From Gordonia insulae (GTDB lineage Bacteria > Actinomycetota > Actinomycetes > Mycobacteriales > Mycobacteriaceae): a stretch of 64,000 nt of DNA. The DNA is taken from the NCBI RefSeq assembly GCF_003855095.1, contig NZ_CP033972.1, positions 2,046,001 through 2,110,000 on the forward strand. The letters run 5' to 3'. Under the pieces are notes generated by a model, which did no database searches, was not told the DNA's origin, and saw only the letters and a program-made list of their open reading frames with translations. Made by a program: the position numbers and the translations under genes. Below are positions 26,432-35,715 of the stretch, one piece after another (within the stretch, counting starts at the first letter, position 1; the number at the start of each line of letters is the position of its first letter).

Positions 26432-28603
26432 ATGAGTGGCAGCATGTCCCGTCGGCAAGCCATCGAGGCCGTGACCAACTACGAGGTGAATACCGACGGT
26501 TTCCCGGAACCGCTGGCAGACACCTTCGGCCGTAACGTCTTCACTCTGTCGGCCATGAAGAACCGCCTGCCCAAGCATGTGTTCAAGGCGGTCTCGGCGA
26601 CGATCGACAAGGGCGCCCCGCTCGACCCCACGCTCGCCGACTACGTCGCATCGGCGATGAAGGACTGGGCGATCGAGAAGGGCGCGTCGCATTACGCCCA
26701 CGTCTTCTACCCGCTCACCGGCTTCACCGCGGAGAAGCACGACTCGTTCCTCGAGCCGGATTCCTCCGGCGCATCGCTGGCCGAGTTCCAGGGCAAGACC
26801 CTGCTGCAGGGCGAACCGGACGCGTCCAGCTTCCCCAACGGCGGCCTGCGCGGCACGTTCGAGGCCCGTGGCTACACCGGCTGGGATGTGACCAGCCCGG
26901 CGTACATCCTGGAGAACCCGAACGGCAACACCCTCTGCATCCCGACGATCTTCATCTCCTGGACCGGTGAGGCCCTGGACAAGAAGACCCCGCTCCTGCG
27001 CAGTCAGCAGGCGATGAGCAAGCAGGCCATGCGGGTGCTGAAACTCTTCGGCCACAGCGACGTCGACACGGTGGTCTCCTACGCCGGCGCCGAACAGGAG
27101 TACTTCCTGATCGACCGCCACTTCTACTTCGCGCGTCCCGACCTCATGACGACCAACCGGACCCTGTTCGGCGACAAGCCGTCCAAGGGTCAGGAGTTCG
27201 ACGACCACTACTTCGGTGCCATCCCGGATCGCGTGCTCGCCTACATGATCGAGCTCGACCGCGAGCTCTTCAAACTGGGTATCCCCTCGAAGACCCGCCA
27301 CAACGAGGTCGCCCCGGGACAGTTCGAACTCGCGCCCGTGTTCGAGAAGTCCAACCTGGCCCACGACCACCAGCAGCTGATGATGACCACCATGAAGAAG
27401 GTCGCCGAGAAGTACGGCATGGTGTGTCTCCTGCACGAGAAGCCCTTCGCAGGCGTCAACGGCTCGGGCAAGCACGTGAACTTCTCGCTGGGCAACAGCA
27501 ATCAGGGCAACCTGCTCAATCCGGGCGACACCCCGCACGAGAACGAACAGTTCCTGGTGTTCTGCGCGGCCATCATCCGCGGTGTGCACAAGTTCGGCGG
27601 CCTGCTCCGTGCGTCGATCGCGTCGGCATCCAACGATCATCGCCTGGGCGCCAACGAAGCACCGCCGGCGATCATCTCGATCTTCCTCGGCGAGCAGCTG
27701 ATGGACGTGTTCGATCAGATCGCCAAGGGCGGCGCGAAGGCCAGCAAGGAGAGCGGTCTCCTCGAACTGGGCGTCGACACCCTTCCGCCGCTCAAGGCCG
27801 ACGCCGGTGATCGCAACCGGACCAGTCCGTTCGCCTTCACCGGCAACCGGTTCGAGTTCCGCGCGCCGGGCTCGAACCAGTCGATCTCCGACCCGATGGT
27901 GGCGATCAACGCGATGCTCGCCGATTCGCTGGATTACGTCGCCGACTTCCTCGAGAAGGAGATCGCCGACGGTGTCGCCTTCGACGCCGCCGTGCAGAAG
28001 GTACTCGAGGACATCATCGTCGAGCACGGCAAGGTCGTGTTCAACGGCAACGGTTACTCCGACGAGTGGCAGGAGGAGGCGGCCTCCCGAGGTCTGCTCA
28101 ACCTGCGCACCACCGTCGACGCGATGTCGCAGTACGACGAGCCCGGCATCATGGACGTGCTCAGCAAGTACGGCATCCTCAGCAACCGTGAGCTCAAGGC
28201 CCGCAAGGAGGTCGTGCTCGAGCAGTACGCCCTCGCCCTGCTGGTCGAGGCCAAGGAGACGCTGGAGATCGCGAAGACGATGCTCCTGCCCGCCGCCAAC
28301 CGGTACCAGGGCGAGCTGGCGGGAACCGCGGCGAGCCTCAAGGCCGCCGGCATCGAGACCGATCATCCGGTTCTGTTGTCGGTGACCAAGTGCACCAAGG
28401 ATCTCTATTCGGCCATGCTGATCCTCGAGGAGGCGATCGACGGATTCCACGGCGACACCGTGGAATCGGAGGCCGAGTACGCACTGAAGTCGCTCATCCC
28501 CGCGATGACCGACGTCCGGACCGTGGCCGACAAGCTGGAGAGCAACGTCGCCGACGATCTCTGGCCGCTGCCGACCTACCACGAGATGCTGACCATTCTC
28601 TGA
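26432..28603 (+). CDS. Glutamine synthetase, type III
   Basis: ATP-dependent ligation of ammonium to glutamate. The 723-residue length and the long N-terminal beta region mark GSIII (GlnN-type), not the shorter GSI/GSII. Motifs include [30 protein letters not shown] (substrate/metal), [20 protein letters not shown] (catalytic loop), [11 protein letters not shown] and [18 protein letters not shown], followed by the GSIII-specific C-terminal helical domain with [20 protein letters not shown] 26432 with AGGAG five bases upstream is chosen over the GTG at 26411. A GlnR-like box precedes it and a strong hairpin follows it. GSIII is present in Gordonia and relatives but not in M. tuberculosis. Confidence 0.95.
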   Translation: MSGSMSRRQAIEAVTNYEVNTDGFPEPLADTFGRNVFTLSAMKNRLPKHVFKAVSATIDKGAPLDPTLADYVASAMKDWAIEKGASHYAHVFYPLTGFTAEKHDSFLEPDSSGASLAEFQGKTLLQGEPDASSFPNGGLRGTFEARGYTGWDVTSPAYILENPNGNTLCIPTIFISWTGEALDKKTPLLRSQQAMSKQAMRVLKLFGHSDVDTVVSYAGAEQEYFLIDRHFYFARPDLMTTNRTLFGDKPSKGQEFDDHYFGAIPDRVLAYMIELDRELFKLGIPSKTRHNEVAPGQFELAPVFEKSNLAHDHQQLMMTTMKKVAEKYGMVCLLHEKPFAGVNGSGKHVNFSLGNSNQGNLLNPGDTPHENEQFLVFCAAIIRGVHKFGGLLRASIASASNDHRLGANEAPPAIISIFLGEQLMDVFDQIAKGGAKASKESGLLELGVDTLPPLKADAGDRNRTSPFAFTGNRFEFRAPGSNQSISDPMVAINAMLADSLDYVADFLEKEIADGVAFDAAVQKVLEDIIVEHGKVVFNGNGYSDEWQEEAASRGLLNLRTTVDAMSQYDEPGIMDVLSKYGILSNRELKARKEVVLEQYALALLVEAKETLEIAKTMLLPAANRYQGELAGTAASLKAAGIETDHPVLLSVTKCTKDLYSAMLILEEAIDGFHGDTVESEAEYALKSLIPAMTDVRTVADKLESNVADDLWPLPTYHEMLTIL

Positions 28604-28621
28604 CAGTTCGACCTCACGACC

Positions 28622-28658
28622 GACCGTGCCCGCCGGAATCCCACCGGCGGGCACGGTC
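28622..28658. terminator. 15-bp perfect hairpin, bidirectional terminator
   Basis: GACCGTGCCCGCCGG (28622-28636) and its exact complement (28644-28658) flank a 7-base loop. It lies between the convergent glutamine synthetase and DksA-like genes. There is no clear T run, as is common in high-GC actinobacteria. Confidence 0.8.
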
Positions 28659-28661
28659 GTC

Positions 28662-29030
28662 TCACCACCGTCGAGCGGGATGGCGTGCAGCGCAACCGAC
28701 GCAGAGCCGGGCGGCCGGCAGCGCGTCCAGGCGCTCGGGTGCGATGGCGCCGCCGCAGATCTCGCACACTCCGTAGGTGCCGTGACGGAGTCTGTCGAAT
28801 GCGGCGTCGAGTTCGTCGAGCCGCACCCGGGAGCGCTCGAGTTGCGCCACCAGGTGGCCGCGCTCGACGGCGAGTGTCGTTCCCTCCGGATCGTGTTCGT
28901 CGTCGGAACTGGAGTCGGCGGTGGCCTCGATGACCGATTCGAGCCGCGCCGACAATGATTCGACGAGGGACAGGGTCGATGCGCGTTCGGCGGTCAGTGC
29001 CGCTTCCGCATCGGTGCGATCATTGCTCAT
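28662..29030 (-). CDS. TraR/DksA-type zinc-finger protein
   Basis: A 122-residue protein. The first 75 residues are a charged helical hairpin, rich in Glu, Arg and Leu. The C-terminal zinc finger is CEICGGAIAPERLDALPAAR then CVGC, with four cysteines. This is the DksA/TraR layout; in actinobacteria relatives such as RbpA-independent DksA-like proteins act on RNA polymerase or are uncharacterised. It starts nine bases after the stop of the PucR regulator on the same strand, so the two are probably co-transcribed. Confidence 0.85.
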   Translation of the reverse strand: MSNDRTDAEAALTAERASTLSLVESLSARLESVIEATADSSSDDEHDPEGTTLAVERGHLVAQLERSRVRLDELDAAFDRLRHGTYGVCEICGGAIAPERLDALPAARLCVGCAARHPARRW

Positions 29031-29039
29031 GTCAGTACC

Positions 29040-30680
29040 TCATCGTGCGGTCGGGTCGGCACGCAGGCTGAGCGCGACGACGAGTCGGGTCGCCGGGTCG
29101 TCGAGGTTCATCCCGGTCAGTGTCTGCAGTCGGCGTATCCGATAGCGGAGGGTGTTCGGATGCACGTGCAGTTCGCCTGCGGCCGAACGGACGTCGCCGA
29201 AGTGGTCGAGGTAGGCGCGCAACGACGCGACGAACTCGCTACCGCTCTGCCGGTCCATCTCCACGAGTCCGACGACCCGGCTGTCCACGAGTTCCGGATT
29301 CGCGGCCAGGTGAGCGACGATCTCCCCCAACAGAACTCCGGTCTGCGACTGGTCGACGGTGGTGACGTCGGCGATCAGTTCCCCCTCGCGCTCAGCGGCG
29401 TCGAGTACGCGGTCGACCTGTGACCGCAACGCGGGTACCGCGGCGAGGCCTGCCTCGGGACCGGCGACCACAGCGCGCAACCGCACGCCGAACTGGCGTT
29501 CCGCGGCGGCCAGCACCGTCCGGCCCCAGGCCACGGTGGCGTCAGAGACCACCTGCGGCAGAACCACATACGCCCGCGCCGCGATCGTCGTGGTGACCGA
29601 CAGCGGACTGAACGCGCTCGCGTGCAAGGTCAGCGCCGAGACCTCACCTGCCCGACCGAGCGCATCCGTCGATGGGCTGTCGTCGGCGGGCGCGAAACCG
29701 ACGAGCACCACCGGACCATCGGCGTCGATGCCGAGTTGCGCGCCGAGATAGTCGGCATCGATCACCTCGCCACGCCCGCCCAGCAGCCGCCGCACCACGT
29801 CGTCGTGTGCGGTCCCGGTTGCCCGGCGTCGCGAGATCATGCGAGCCGCCACGGCGGCAGCGCCGATCAGCACATCGTCGGCGTCCTCGGCGAGTGCGGA
29901 CCCGCCTTGCTGCAGCCAGATCACGCCGAGGAACTCGCCCCGGCCGTCGGTTTGTGGCCGGCGGATGCCGATCGCCCGACGCGGACGTAGCGCGAGGTCG
30001 GCGCGCTCGTCGACGACGACGATCCCGGTGGTGGTGCGGACGGCATCGAGGACGCCCCACTGGCGCAACCAGGCGAGCATCTCCGGCGGACCCTCCCGGC
30101 CCAGGATCGACAATCGCCGGAGTTCGTCGGCCTCGTCGCCCGCGCTGCTGTACGCGAGCACATGGGATCGCTCGTCTTCGATGCTGACCAATCCCCCGGT
30201 CCGGCGGGCGACCTCGCCGGCCAATTCGAAGAGGTCCCCGATCGGACCGGACCGCATCGAGTCGCCGGCGAAACCGGCCTCGGGTCTCGGCGATGCGCCG
30301 TCGAGGACGCGGATGACCAGGTGATAGATCCGCTCCCACCGGGCGTGCGCATCGACCGCGATCACGGCGATGCCCGCGGACTCTGCCCGCTCGACGACAC
30401 GTACGGACGGCGCCTTGGCCAGAATCCCGACAGGCTGGTGCGTGCCCAGACCGGACAACCAGGTGAGCATCGCGTCGTCCGGTACGCCGACGAAGAGGAA
30501 GAGCCCGGCACCTCGGGCGGCCCGACCCAGTCCCAGGTGGATGTCGTCGACGTCGAGTAGAGCCGCCGACGACACCCTCTGGTCCAAGCCGTTCGGAGCG
30601 GTCACCAGCGTCGCGACGGTGCGGTCGAGGGCCAACAGAAGGTGCCCAAGCGTCACACCGTTGTCCATACGAACGAACAT
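29040..30680 (-). CDS. PucR-family regulator of proline catabolism (PruC-like)
   Basis: A 546-residue activator. The N-terminal PucR domain (VTLGHLLLALDRTVATLV ... VDDIHLGLGRAARGAGLFLFVGV) occupies about residues 1-130. A GAF-like middle follows, and the C-terminal helix-turn-helix is FGDVRSAAGELHVHPNTLRYRIRRLQ. ATG 30680 is used, with ATG 30668 (MDNGVTLG) an alternative. It diverges from pruA, the same arrangement as Rv1186c beside rocA/Rv1187 in M. tuberculosis, where the regulator activates proline use. Its inducer is presumably proline or pyrroline-5-carboxylate. Confidence 0.9.
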   Translation of the reverse strand: MFVRMDNGVTLGHLLLALDRTVATLVTAPNGLDQRVSSAALLDVDDIHLGLGRAARGAGLFLFVGVPDDAMLTWLSGLGTHQPVGILAKAPSVRVVERAESAGIAVIAVDAHARWERIYHLVIRVLDGASPRPEAGFAGDSMRSGPIGDLFELAGEVARRTGGLVSIEDERSHVLAYSSAGDEADELRRLSILGREGPPEMLAWLRQWGVLDAVRTTTGIVVVDERADLALRPRRAIGIRRPQTDGRGEFLGVIWLQQGGSALAEDADDVLIGAAAVAARMISRRRATGTAHDDVVRRLLGGRGEVIDADYLGAQLGIDADGPVVLVGFAPADDSPSTDALGRAGEVSALTLHASAFSPLSVTTTIAARAYVVLPQVVSDATVAWGRTVLAAAERQFGVRLRAVVAGPEAGLAAVPALRSQVDRVLDAAEREGELIADVTTVDQSQTGVLLGEIVAHLAANPELVDSRVVGLVEMDRQSGSEFVASLRAYLDHFGDVRSAAGELHVHPNTLRYRIRRLQTLTGMNLDDPATRLVVALSLRADPTAR

Positions 30681-30742
30681 TACGCCGTCAGCTTGTCCGA
30701 TCGGCTATGGATTCGCCGGTCGAGCACGGGTGGACTGTGCTC

Positions 30743-32377
30743 ATGGACGCCATCACCACACCCCCTCGCCCGTCGAATGAACCCGTCCACACCTATGCGC
30801 CCGGCGCTCCAGAGCGGGACCTAATCCGCGTCGAGTTGGAACGCCAGACCTCGGCGGGTTCGATCGATCTCCCCCACGTCATCGGCGGCAGCGAGCGACG
30901 GGGCTCCGGGGAGCGCGTCGACGTCGTCCAGCCGCACGCGCACCGCGAGGTGCTGGGCACCATCGCCAACGCGACCCACGACGATGCGCGCGCCGCCGTC
31001 GACGCGGCGCTGGCCGCCGCGCCCGGCTGGGCCGCCACCTCGTTCGATGAGCGTGCTGCCGTACTCCTGCGCGCCGCCGACCTGCTGAGCGGACCGTGGC
31101 GCGAGCGCATCGCCGCCGCGACCATGCTGGGTCAGTCGAAGTCGGTGCAGCAGGCGGAGATCGACGCACCCTGCGAGCTCGTCGACTTCTGGCGTTTCAA
31201 CGTCGGCTTCGCCCGGGAGATCCTGGCCGAGCAGCCGGTGTCGTCGCCGGGCGTCTGGAACCGCCTCGACCACCGCCCACTGGACGGCTTCGTGTACGCG
31301 ATCACCCCGTTCAACTTCACCGCGATCGCCGCGAATCTGCCCACGGCACCGATGCTGATGGGCAACACGGTGATCTGGAAACCGTCGCCCACCCAGGCCT
31401 ACGCGGCACAGGTGACCATGCAGGTCCTGCGCGCGGCGGGCCTCCCCGACGGCGTGATCAACCTCGTCCACGGGGACGGCGCGGACCTGTCCGAGGTCGT
31501 CCTCGCCGACGAGCATCTCGCCGGCATCCACTTCACCGGATCGACGACGACCTTCCGGCATCTCTGGCGTGAGGTCGGTGCCGGCATCGACCGGTACCGG
31601 AACTATCCGCGGATCGTCGGCGAGACGGGCGGCAAGGATTTCGTCGTCGCGCATTCGTCGGCGGACCCCGACGTGCTGCGCACCGCGCTGATCCGTGGCG
31701 CCTTCGAGTACCAGGGCCAGAAGTGTTCGGCCGCCTCGCGGGCGTATGTGGCACGGTCGGTCTGGGAGCGGATGGGCGACGACTTCCTCACCGAGGCAAG
31801 TGCGTTGACCTACGGTGACATCCGCGACCTCGGCAACTTCGGTGGTGCACTGATCGACCGCCGAGCCTTCGACAAGAGCGTTGCGGCAATCGATCGCGCC
31901 AAGACGGTGCCGCACATGACCGTGGCGGTGGGCGGTGACTGTGATGACAGCGAGGGCTACTTCGTCCGGCCGACGGTGCTGCTGTCGGACGACCCGACCG
32001 ACGAGGCGTTCTCCACCGAGTACTTCGGACCGATCCTGTCACTGCATGTGTACGAGGACAACGACTTCGAGCAGACCCTGCGACTCGTCGATTCGACCGC
32101 GAGATATGCGCTGACCGGCGCGGTGATCGCCACCGACCTCGGTGCGGTCACGACGGCCGCCGACCTCCTACGTCAGGCCGCCGGCAACTTCTACATCAAT
32201 GACAAGCCGACCGGTGCCGTCGTCGGCCAGCAGCCGTTCGGCGGCGCACGGGCGTCGGGCACCAACGACAAGGCCGGGTCGAAGGCCAATCTGATGCGCT
32301 GGACGTCGACCCGCACCATCAAGGAGACCTTCGTTCCGCCCACCACCTCCGGCTACCCACACATGGCACAGGACTGA
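30743..32377 (+). CDS. pruA: L-glutamate gamma-semialdehyde dehydrogenase (P5C dehydrogenase)
   Basis: Oxidises glutamate semialdehyde to glutamate with NAD in proline and arginine catabolism. The 544-residue form starts at ATG 30743 (MDAITTPPRPSNEPVH), matching the start of the mycobacterial RocA; a start 12 codons upstream is less likely. Motifs are ITPFNFTAIAANLP, WKPSPTQAYAA, HFTGSTTTFRHLW, VGETGGKDFVVAH with the general base, and the catalytic cysteine in YQGQKCSAASRAYV. QPFGGARASGTNDKAG closes the active site. Proline dehydrogenase follows 10 bp later. Confidence 0.95.
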   Translation: MDAITTPPRPSNEPVHTYAPGAPERDLIRVELERQTSAGSIDLPHVIGGSERRGSGERVDVVQPHAHREVLGTIANATHDDARAAVDAALAAAPGWAATSFDERAAVLLRAADLLSGPWRERIAAATMLGQSKSVQQAEIDAPCELVDFWRFNVGFAREILAEQPVSSPGVWNRLDHRPLDGFVYAITPFNFTAIAANLPTAPMLMGNTVIWKPSPTQAYAAQVTMQVLRAAGLPDGVINLVHGDGADLSEVVLADEHLAGIHFTGSTTTFRHLWREVGAGIDRYRNYPRIVGETGGKDFVVAHSSADPDVLRTALIRGAFEYQGQKCSAASRAYVARSVWERMGDDFLTEASALTYGDIRDLGNFGGALIDRRAFDKSVAAIDRAKTVPHMTVAVGGDCDDSEGYFVRPTVLLSDDPTDEAFSTEYFGPILSLHVYEDNDFEQTLRLVDSTARYALTGAVIATDLGAVTTAADLLRQAAGNFYINDKPTGAVVGQQPFGGARASGTNDKAGSKANLMRWTSTRTIKETFVPPTTSGYPHMAQD

Positions 32378-32387
32378 GGCGACGCCG

Positions 32388-33371
32388 ATGAGCAGATTCT
32401 TCGACACCGCACTGCGACCGATGATCACCGCGGCGGCCGCGAGTGAGCGCATCAAGGAGACCTCGCAGCGCCTCGGTGTCACCAAACGGGTCGTCGAACG
32501 GTTCGTGCCCGGCGAGACTCAGGACGACGCGTTGACCGCGATCCGCGAATCACTGGACCGGGGGCTGTCGGTCACCATCGATCACCTCGGCGAGGACACC
32601 ACCGACGAGAGCCAGGCCACGGCGACGGTGTCCGCATATCTCACACTCCTGCAACAGATGTCGCACATAGCGCAGCCTGATCCGGGCGCGCTGGAGGTGT
32701 CGCTGAAGCTGACCGCGCTCGGTCAGACGCTCCCCCGCCACGGCCGCAAGATCGCCGAGGAGAACGCGCACATCATCTGCGCCGCGGCGCGGTCGGCCGG
32801 AGTCCTGGTGACCGTCGACGCCGAGGATCATCGCACGGTCGACGAGAGACTCGACATCGTGCGTTCGCTGCGTCGGGAGTTCGACGACCTCGGGACAGTT
32901 CTGCAGGCATACCTGCGCCGCACCGAAGACGACTGTCGCGACGCGGCGGCATCCGGTGCCCGAATCCGATTGTGCAAGGGTGCGTATGCCGAGCCCGCCA
33001 CCGTCGCGTTCACCGACCGGACCCAGGTCGACGAGGCCTATCTGCGTTGCCTGCGCATCCTCATGAAGGGGAACGGGTACCCGATGGTCGCGAGCCACGA
33101 TCCGATGATGATCGGTGCCGCACAGGAATTGGCGATCGAATGCGATCGGCCGTCGGGTTCGTGGGAGCACCAGATGCTGTACGGCATCCGGACCGACGAA
33201 CAGCTGCGGCTCGCCGCCGGGGGAAGCCATGTGCGCGTCTACATCCCGTACGGAACCGAGTGGTATGGCTACTTCGTCCGGCGGCTCGCCGAGAAGCCGG
33301 CGAACCTCACGTTCTTCCTTCGCGCGCTGGCGAGCCGTCGGCAGTCGGTCACAACGGCTGCGCCCGCCTGA
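32388..33371 (+). CDS. Proline dehydrogenase
   Basis: A 327-residue monofunctional FAD enzyme that oxidises proline to pyrroline-5-carboxylate. Motifs of the TIM barrel include VSLKLTALGQ, VTVDAEDHRTVDERL, VLQAYLRRTEDDC, IRLCKGAYAEP, VASHDPMMI and the C-terminal VRVYIPYGTEWYGYFVRRLAEKP with the paired arginines that bind the proline carboxylate. It lies 10 bp downstream of pruA, completing a two-step proline-to-glutamate operon. Its last 23 bases overlap the end of the opposite-strand MOSC gene. Confidence 0.94.
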   Translation: MSRFFDTALRPMITAAAASERIKETSQRLGVTKRVVERFVPGETQDDALTAIRESLDRGLSVTIDHLGEDTTDESQATATVSAYLTLLQQMSHIAQPDPGALEVSLKLTALGQTLPRHGRKIAEENAHIICAAARSAGVLVTVDAEDHRTVDERLDIVRSLRREFDDLGTVLQAYLRRTEDDCRDAAASGARIRLCKGAYAEPATVAFTDRTQVDEAYLRCLRILMKGNGYPMVASHDPMMIGAAQELAIECDRPSGSWEHQMLYGIRTDEQLRLAAGGSHVRVYIPYGTEWYGYFVRRLAEKPANLTFFLRALASRRQSVTTAAPA

Positions 33372-33891
33372 CCTGATCGGCCGCGCGGGCGGCGTCGAGG
33401 TCCGTCTCCGCCCGGATCACCGCAGGCCCCACCCTGAGCACGCCCGACGTCAACGGCTGCGCGCGCAATCCACCACGCCCAATGAGTGCCTTGCGGACAC
33501 CGTCGCCGGCCATCGTGTCCATCCACGAGCACGGATGCGCGGGTCGGCCGCCGCGGAAGACGATGCCACCGTCGCCGGTGTCGATCTCGAACTCGCGCCC
33601 ACGCAGAGGGTCGAGTTCGAGGCCGCGGACGACGACGTTGCGGCGCGCGACGGCAGGATCGACATCCCCGGCCGCGGCCTGCCAGGCCTCCAGCGCCAAG
33701 AAGGTCACCGCGGCCTCGGTGTGCGCCCGCACCCCGAAGAACCGGTCGCCGCGAATCCCCTTGTCCGCGACGATCTCGACGTGGTCCGGCGACGCCGTCT
33801 CCACCTCGTCGGCCGGTCCGTCCTTCGGCCGACCGAAGTACGCGTGCCGTGGTGAGACGAGCAGCGACACGACCTGAAAACCGAACTCCAT
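33349..33891 (-). CDS. MOSC-domain protein
   Basis: A 180-residue beta-rich MOSC protein. ASPDHVEIVADKGIRGDRFFG and AVTFLALEAWQAAA are family landmarks, and the conserved cysteine is in GRPAHPCSWMDTMAG. MOSC proteins of this standalone type handle sulfur bound to molybdenum cofactor or detoxify N-hydroxylated compounds; which applies here is unknown. ATG 33891 is used although its ribosome binding site is weak. Three 17-bp tandem repeats lie just upstream of its start, in the gap shared with the AAA ATPase gene. Confidence 0.85.
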   Translation of the reverse strand: MEFGFQVVSLLVSPRHAYFGRPKDGPADEVETASPDHVEIVADKGIRGDRFFGVRAHTEAAVTFLALEAWQAAAGDVDPAVARRNVVVRGLELDPLRGREFEIDTGDGGIVFRGGRPAHPCSWMDTMAGDGVRKALIGRGGLRAQPLTSGVLRVGPAVIRAETDLDAARAADQVRRAQPL

Positions 33892-33920
33892 ACCGCCCAC
33901 CGTAGGCGGAGGCCGTCGAT

Positions 33921-33971
33921 GTCCGCATTGATAAAGGGTCCGCATGGATAAAGGGTCCGCATTGATAAAGG
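33921..33971. repeat. Three tandem 17-bp repeats
   Basis: The unit GTCCGCATTGATAAAGG occurs at 33921-33937, 33938-33954 (one T to G change) and 33955-33971 with no spacer. The array lies between the divergent MOSC (start 33891) and AAA ATPase (start 34081) genes. The regular 17-bp phase suggests a multi-site operator, but its binding protein is unknown. Confidence 0.85.
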
Positions 33972-34080
33972 GGATGTCTCAGTCGGTGCACTTCGAGTAT
34001 TGGTGCAAGTCAAATGCGCTCGATAGCCTGGGGTACTGGACGCCTATCCCGTTGGCAGCGTCGCTCGACGAAGGAACACC

Positions 34081-35661
34081 ATGCTTGTCGCACCCACCGA
34101 CCTGGTCGCGGCCACATCATCGGAAGATCTGGCTGCCGCCCGATCCCAGGCGCAGTCCTGGCGGTCGCCCGAGATCGGGATCGCCGACCGTGACCTCACC
34201 GACGCGGCGATCGCCGACCTGATCGCGACCGCCGAGGCGACCGAAGACACATCGTTCGCCCGAGCCGTATCCGCCATCCGATCCGCGCGTTCCGGGCGCT
34301 TCCCCGCGATCCCGCACATCGATGCGGGCGCCGAGATATTCCGGAGCTTCCTGCGCCACGATCTCATCGACGGTTGGCTCTACGTCCGCGAGTCGGACGG
34401 CTATCTGCACCCGTATCTCGTCATCGACATCACGCTGGAGCACGGCGACCGCACGCACGGACCGCGGATCAAGGTCACGATGGAGGCCGACAACGCCACA
34501 GTGAAGCGGCCGTCGCGGAAGCCACGGGTGCTCTACTTCGAGGAGACGGAGATCGTCGGCAAACCTCCCGCCGACGTGTTGACCGCCGGCGGGGCGTACA
34601 AGGAGACCCCCGAACTGAAGGCGGAGTACCAGGCCCGTCGGGACCGGTACCAGACGATCATCGACGACGGATTCGGTCAGCAGTTCACCTTCACCGGTCG
34701 CGTCATCCGGACCGACGACTACCGGTCACCGAACAAGCGGGAGAACCGGAAGGTCGTCCACGACGTCGCGCCCGGCGAGATCGCGGCCCTCCGGATGGTC
34801 GCGGCCTCGGTTCTCTTCGACGGTGGCGACTACGGCGCGGTACCCGTGATCACCGCCGTCCGGGTCTTCGATCTCGGCGCCCAGGACTTCCTCGATGTCA
34901 ACACCGCTGACCTCGGCGAGTACGTCTACGACACACACCTCCAGGACAAACTGGTCCTCCCTGACGATCAACGTGAACTGCTGAACATTCTCACCACCGA
35001 CATCTCCGTGTTCACCGGCGACATCATCGACGGGAAGTCGGCCGGCAACGTGATCCTGGCGATGGGCCGGCCGGGGGTCGGCAAGACCCTCACCGCCGAG
35101 GTCTACGCCGAGGTGACGAGGCGGCCGTTGTACTCGATCCACTCCGGATCCCTCGGCGTGACCGCCGAGTTGGTGCGCAAGAACCTCGAGGTGATCTTCG
35201 ACCGTGCGAAACGGTGGGATGCCGTGCTCCTGCTCGACGAGGCCGACGTCTTCGTGATGGAACGTGGACTCGACCTCGCCCAGAATGCGATCGTGGCCGA
35301 GTTCCTGCGCACCCTCGAGTATTTCGACGGACTGCTGTTCCTGACCACCAATCGGATCGACGGCGTCGACGAGGCCATTCACGCGCGCTGTGCGGCGGTC
35401 ATCGAGTACCGACCGCCCGGACCGAAGGACGCCCGCCAGGTCTGGCAGATCCTCGCGGCAGGCAACAACGTCACCCTGGACGAGGGCCTGCTCGACGATC
35501 TCGTCGGAGGCTTCCCCGACATCACCCCACGCGACATCAAGATGCTGCTGCGCCTTGCCCTGCGCATGGCCGCCCATCGCGGAGTGGAACTCGATGCATC
35601 CGTGTTCGCGAGCAGCGCGACATTCCGCGGGCTGCACTACGTCCCGCCTGCCGAGCGGTAG
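34081..35661 (+). CDS. Orphan AAA+ ATPase
   Basis: A 526-residue protein. The C-terminal AAA module has Walker A GRPGVGKT (about residues 328-335), Walker B LLLLDEADVFVMERG (about 382), sensor 1 LFLTTNRIDGVDEAI and an arginine in HARCAAVIEY placed as the arginine finger. The N-terminal 310 residues are not a domain I recognise; they contain an Asp/Glu-rich segment (LVIDITLEHGDRTHGP) and a predicted beta-sheet part. AAGGA precedes ATG 34081. It stands alone between the MOSC and LLM genes, with tandem repeats in its promoter region. No partner protease or substrate is visible. Confidence 0.82.
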   Translation: MLVAPTDLVAATSSEDLAAARSQAQSWRSPEIGIADRDLTDAAIADLIATAEATEDTSFARAVSAIRSARSGRFPAIPHIDAGAEIFRSFLRHDLIDGWLYVRESDGYLHPYLVIDITLEHGDRTHGPRIKVTMEADNATVKRPSRKPRVLYFEETEIVGKPPADVLTAGGAYKETPELKAEYQARRDRYQTIIDDGFGQQFTFTGRVIRTDDYRSPNKRENRKVVHDVAPGEIAALRMVAASVLFDGGDYGAVPVITAVRVFDLGAQDFLDVNTADLGEYVYDTHLQDKLVLPDDQRELLNILTTDISVFTGDIIDGKSAGNVILAMGRPGVGKTLTAEVYAEVTRRPLYSIHSGSLGVTAELVRKNLEVIFDRAKRWDAVLLLDEADVFVMERGLDLAQNAIVAEFLRTLEYFDGLLFLTTNRIDGVDEAIHARCAAVIEYRPPGPKDARQVWQILAAGNNVTLDEGLLDDLVGGFPDITPRDIKMLLRLALRMAAHRGVELDASVFASSATFRGLHYVPPAER

Positions 35662-35715
35662 GGCACCACGGGTCCACACCTCGACCGGTGGGCTCGGCGG
35701 GAGTACGTTTCGGGA

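Noticed and set aside
26093..28654. Very long minus-strand open frame opposite the glutamine synthetase
   Set aside because: It mirrors the codon bias of the plus-strand gene; no domain, start site or gene order supports it.
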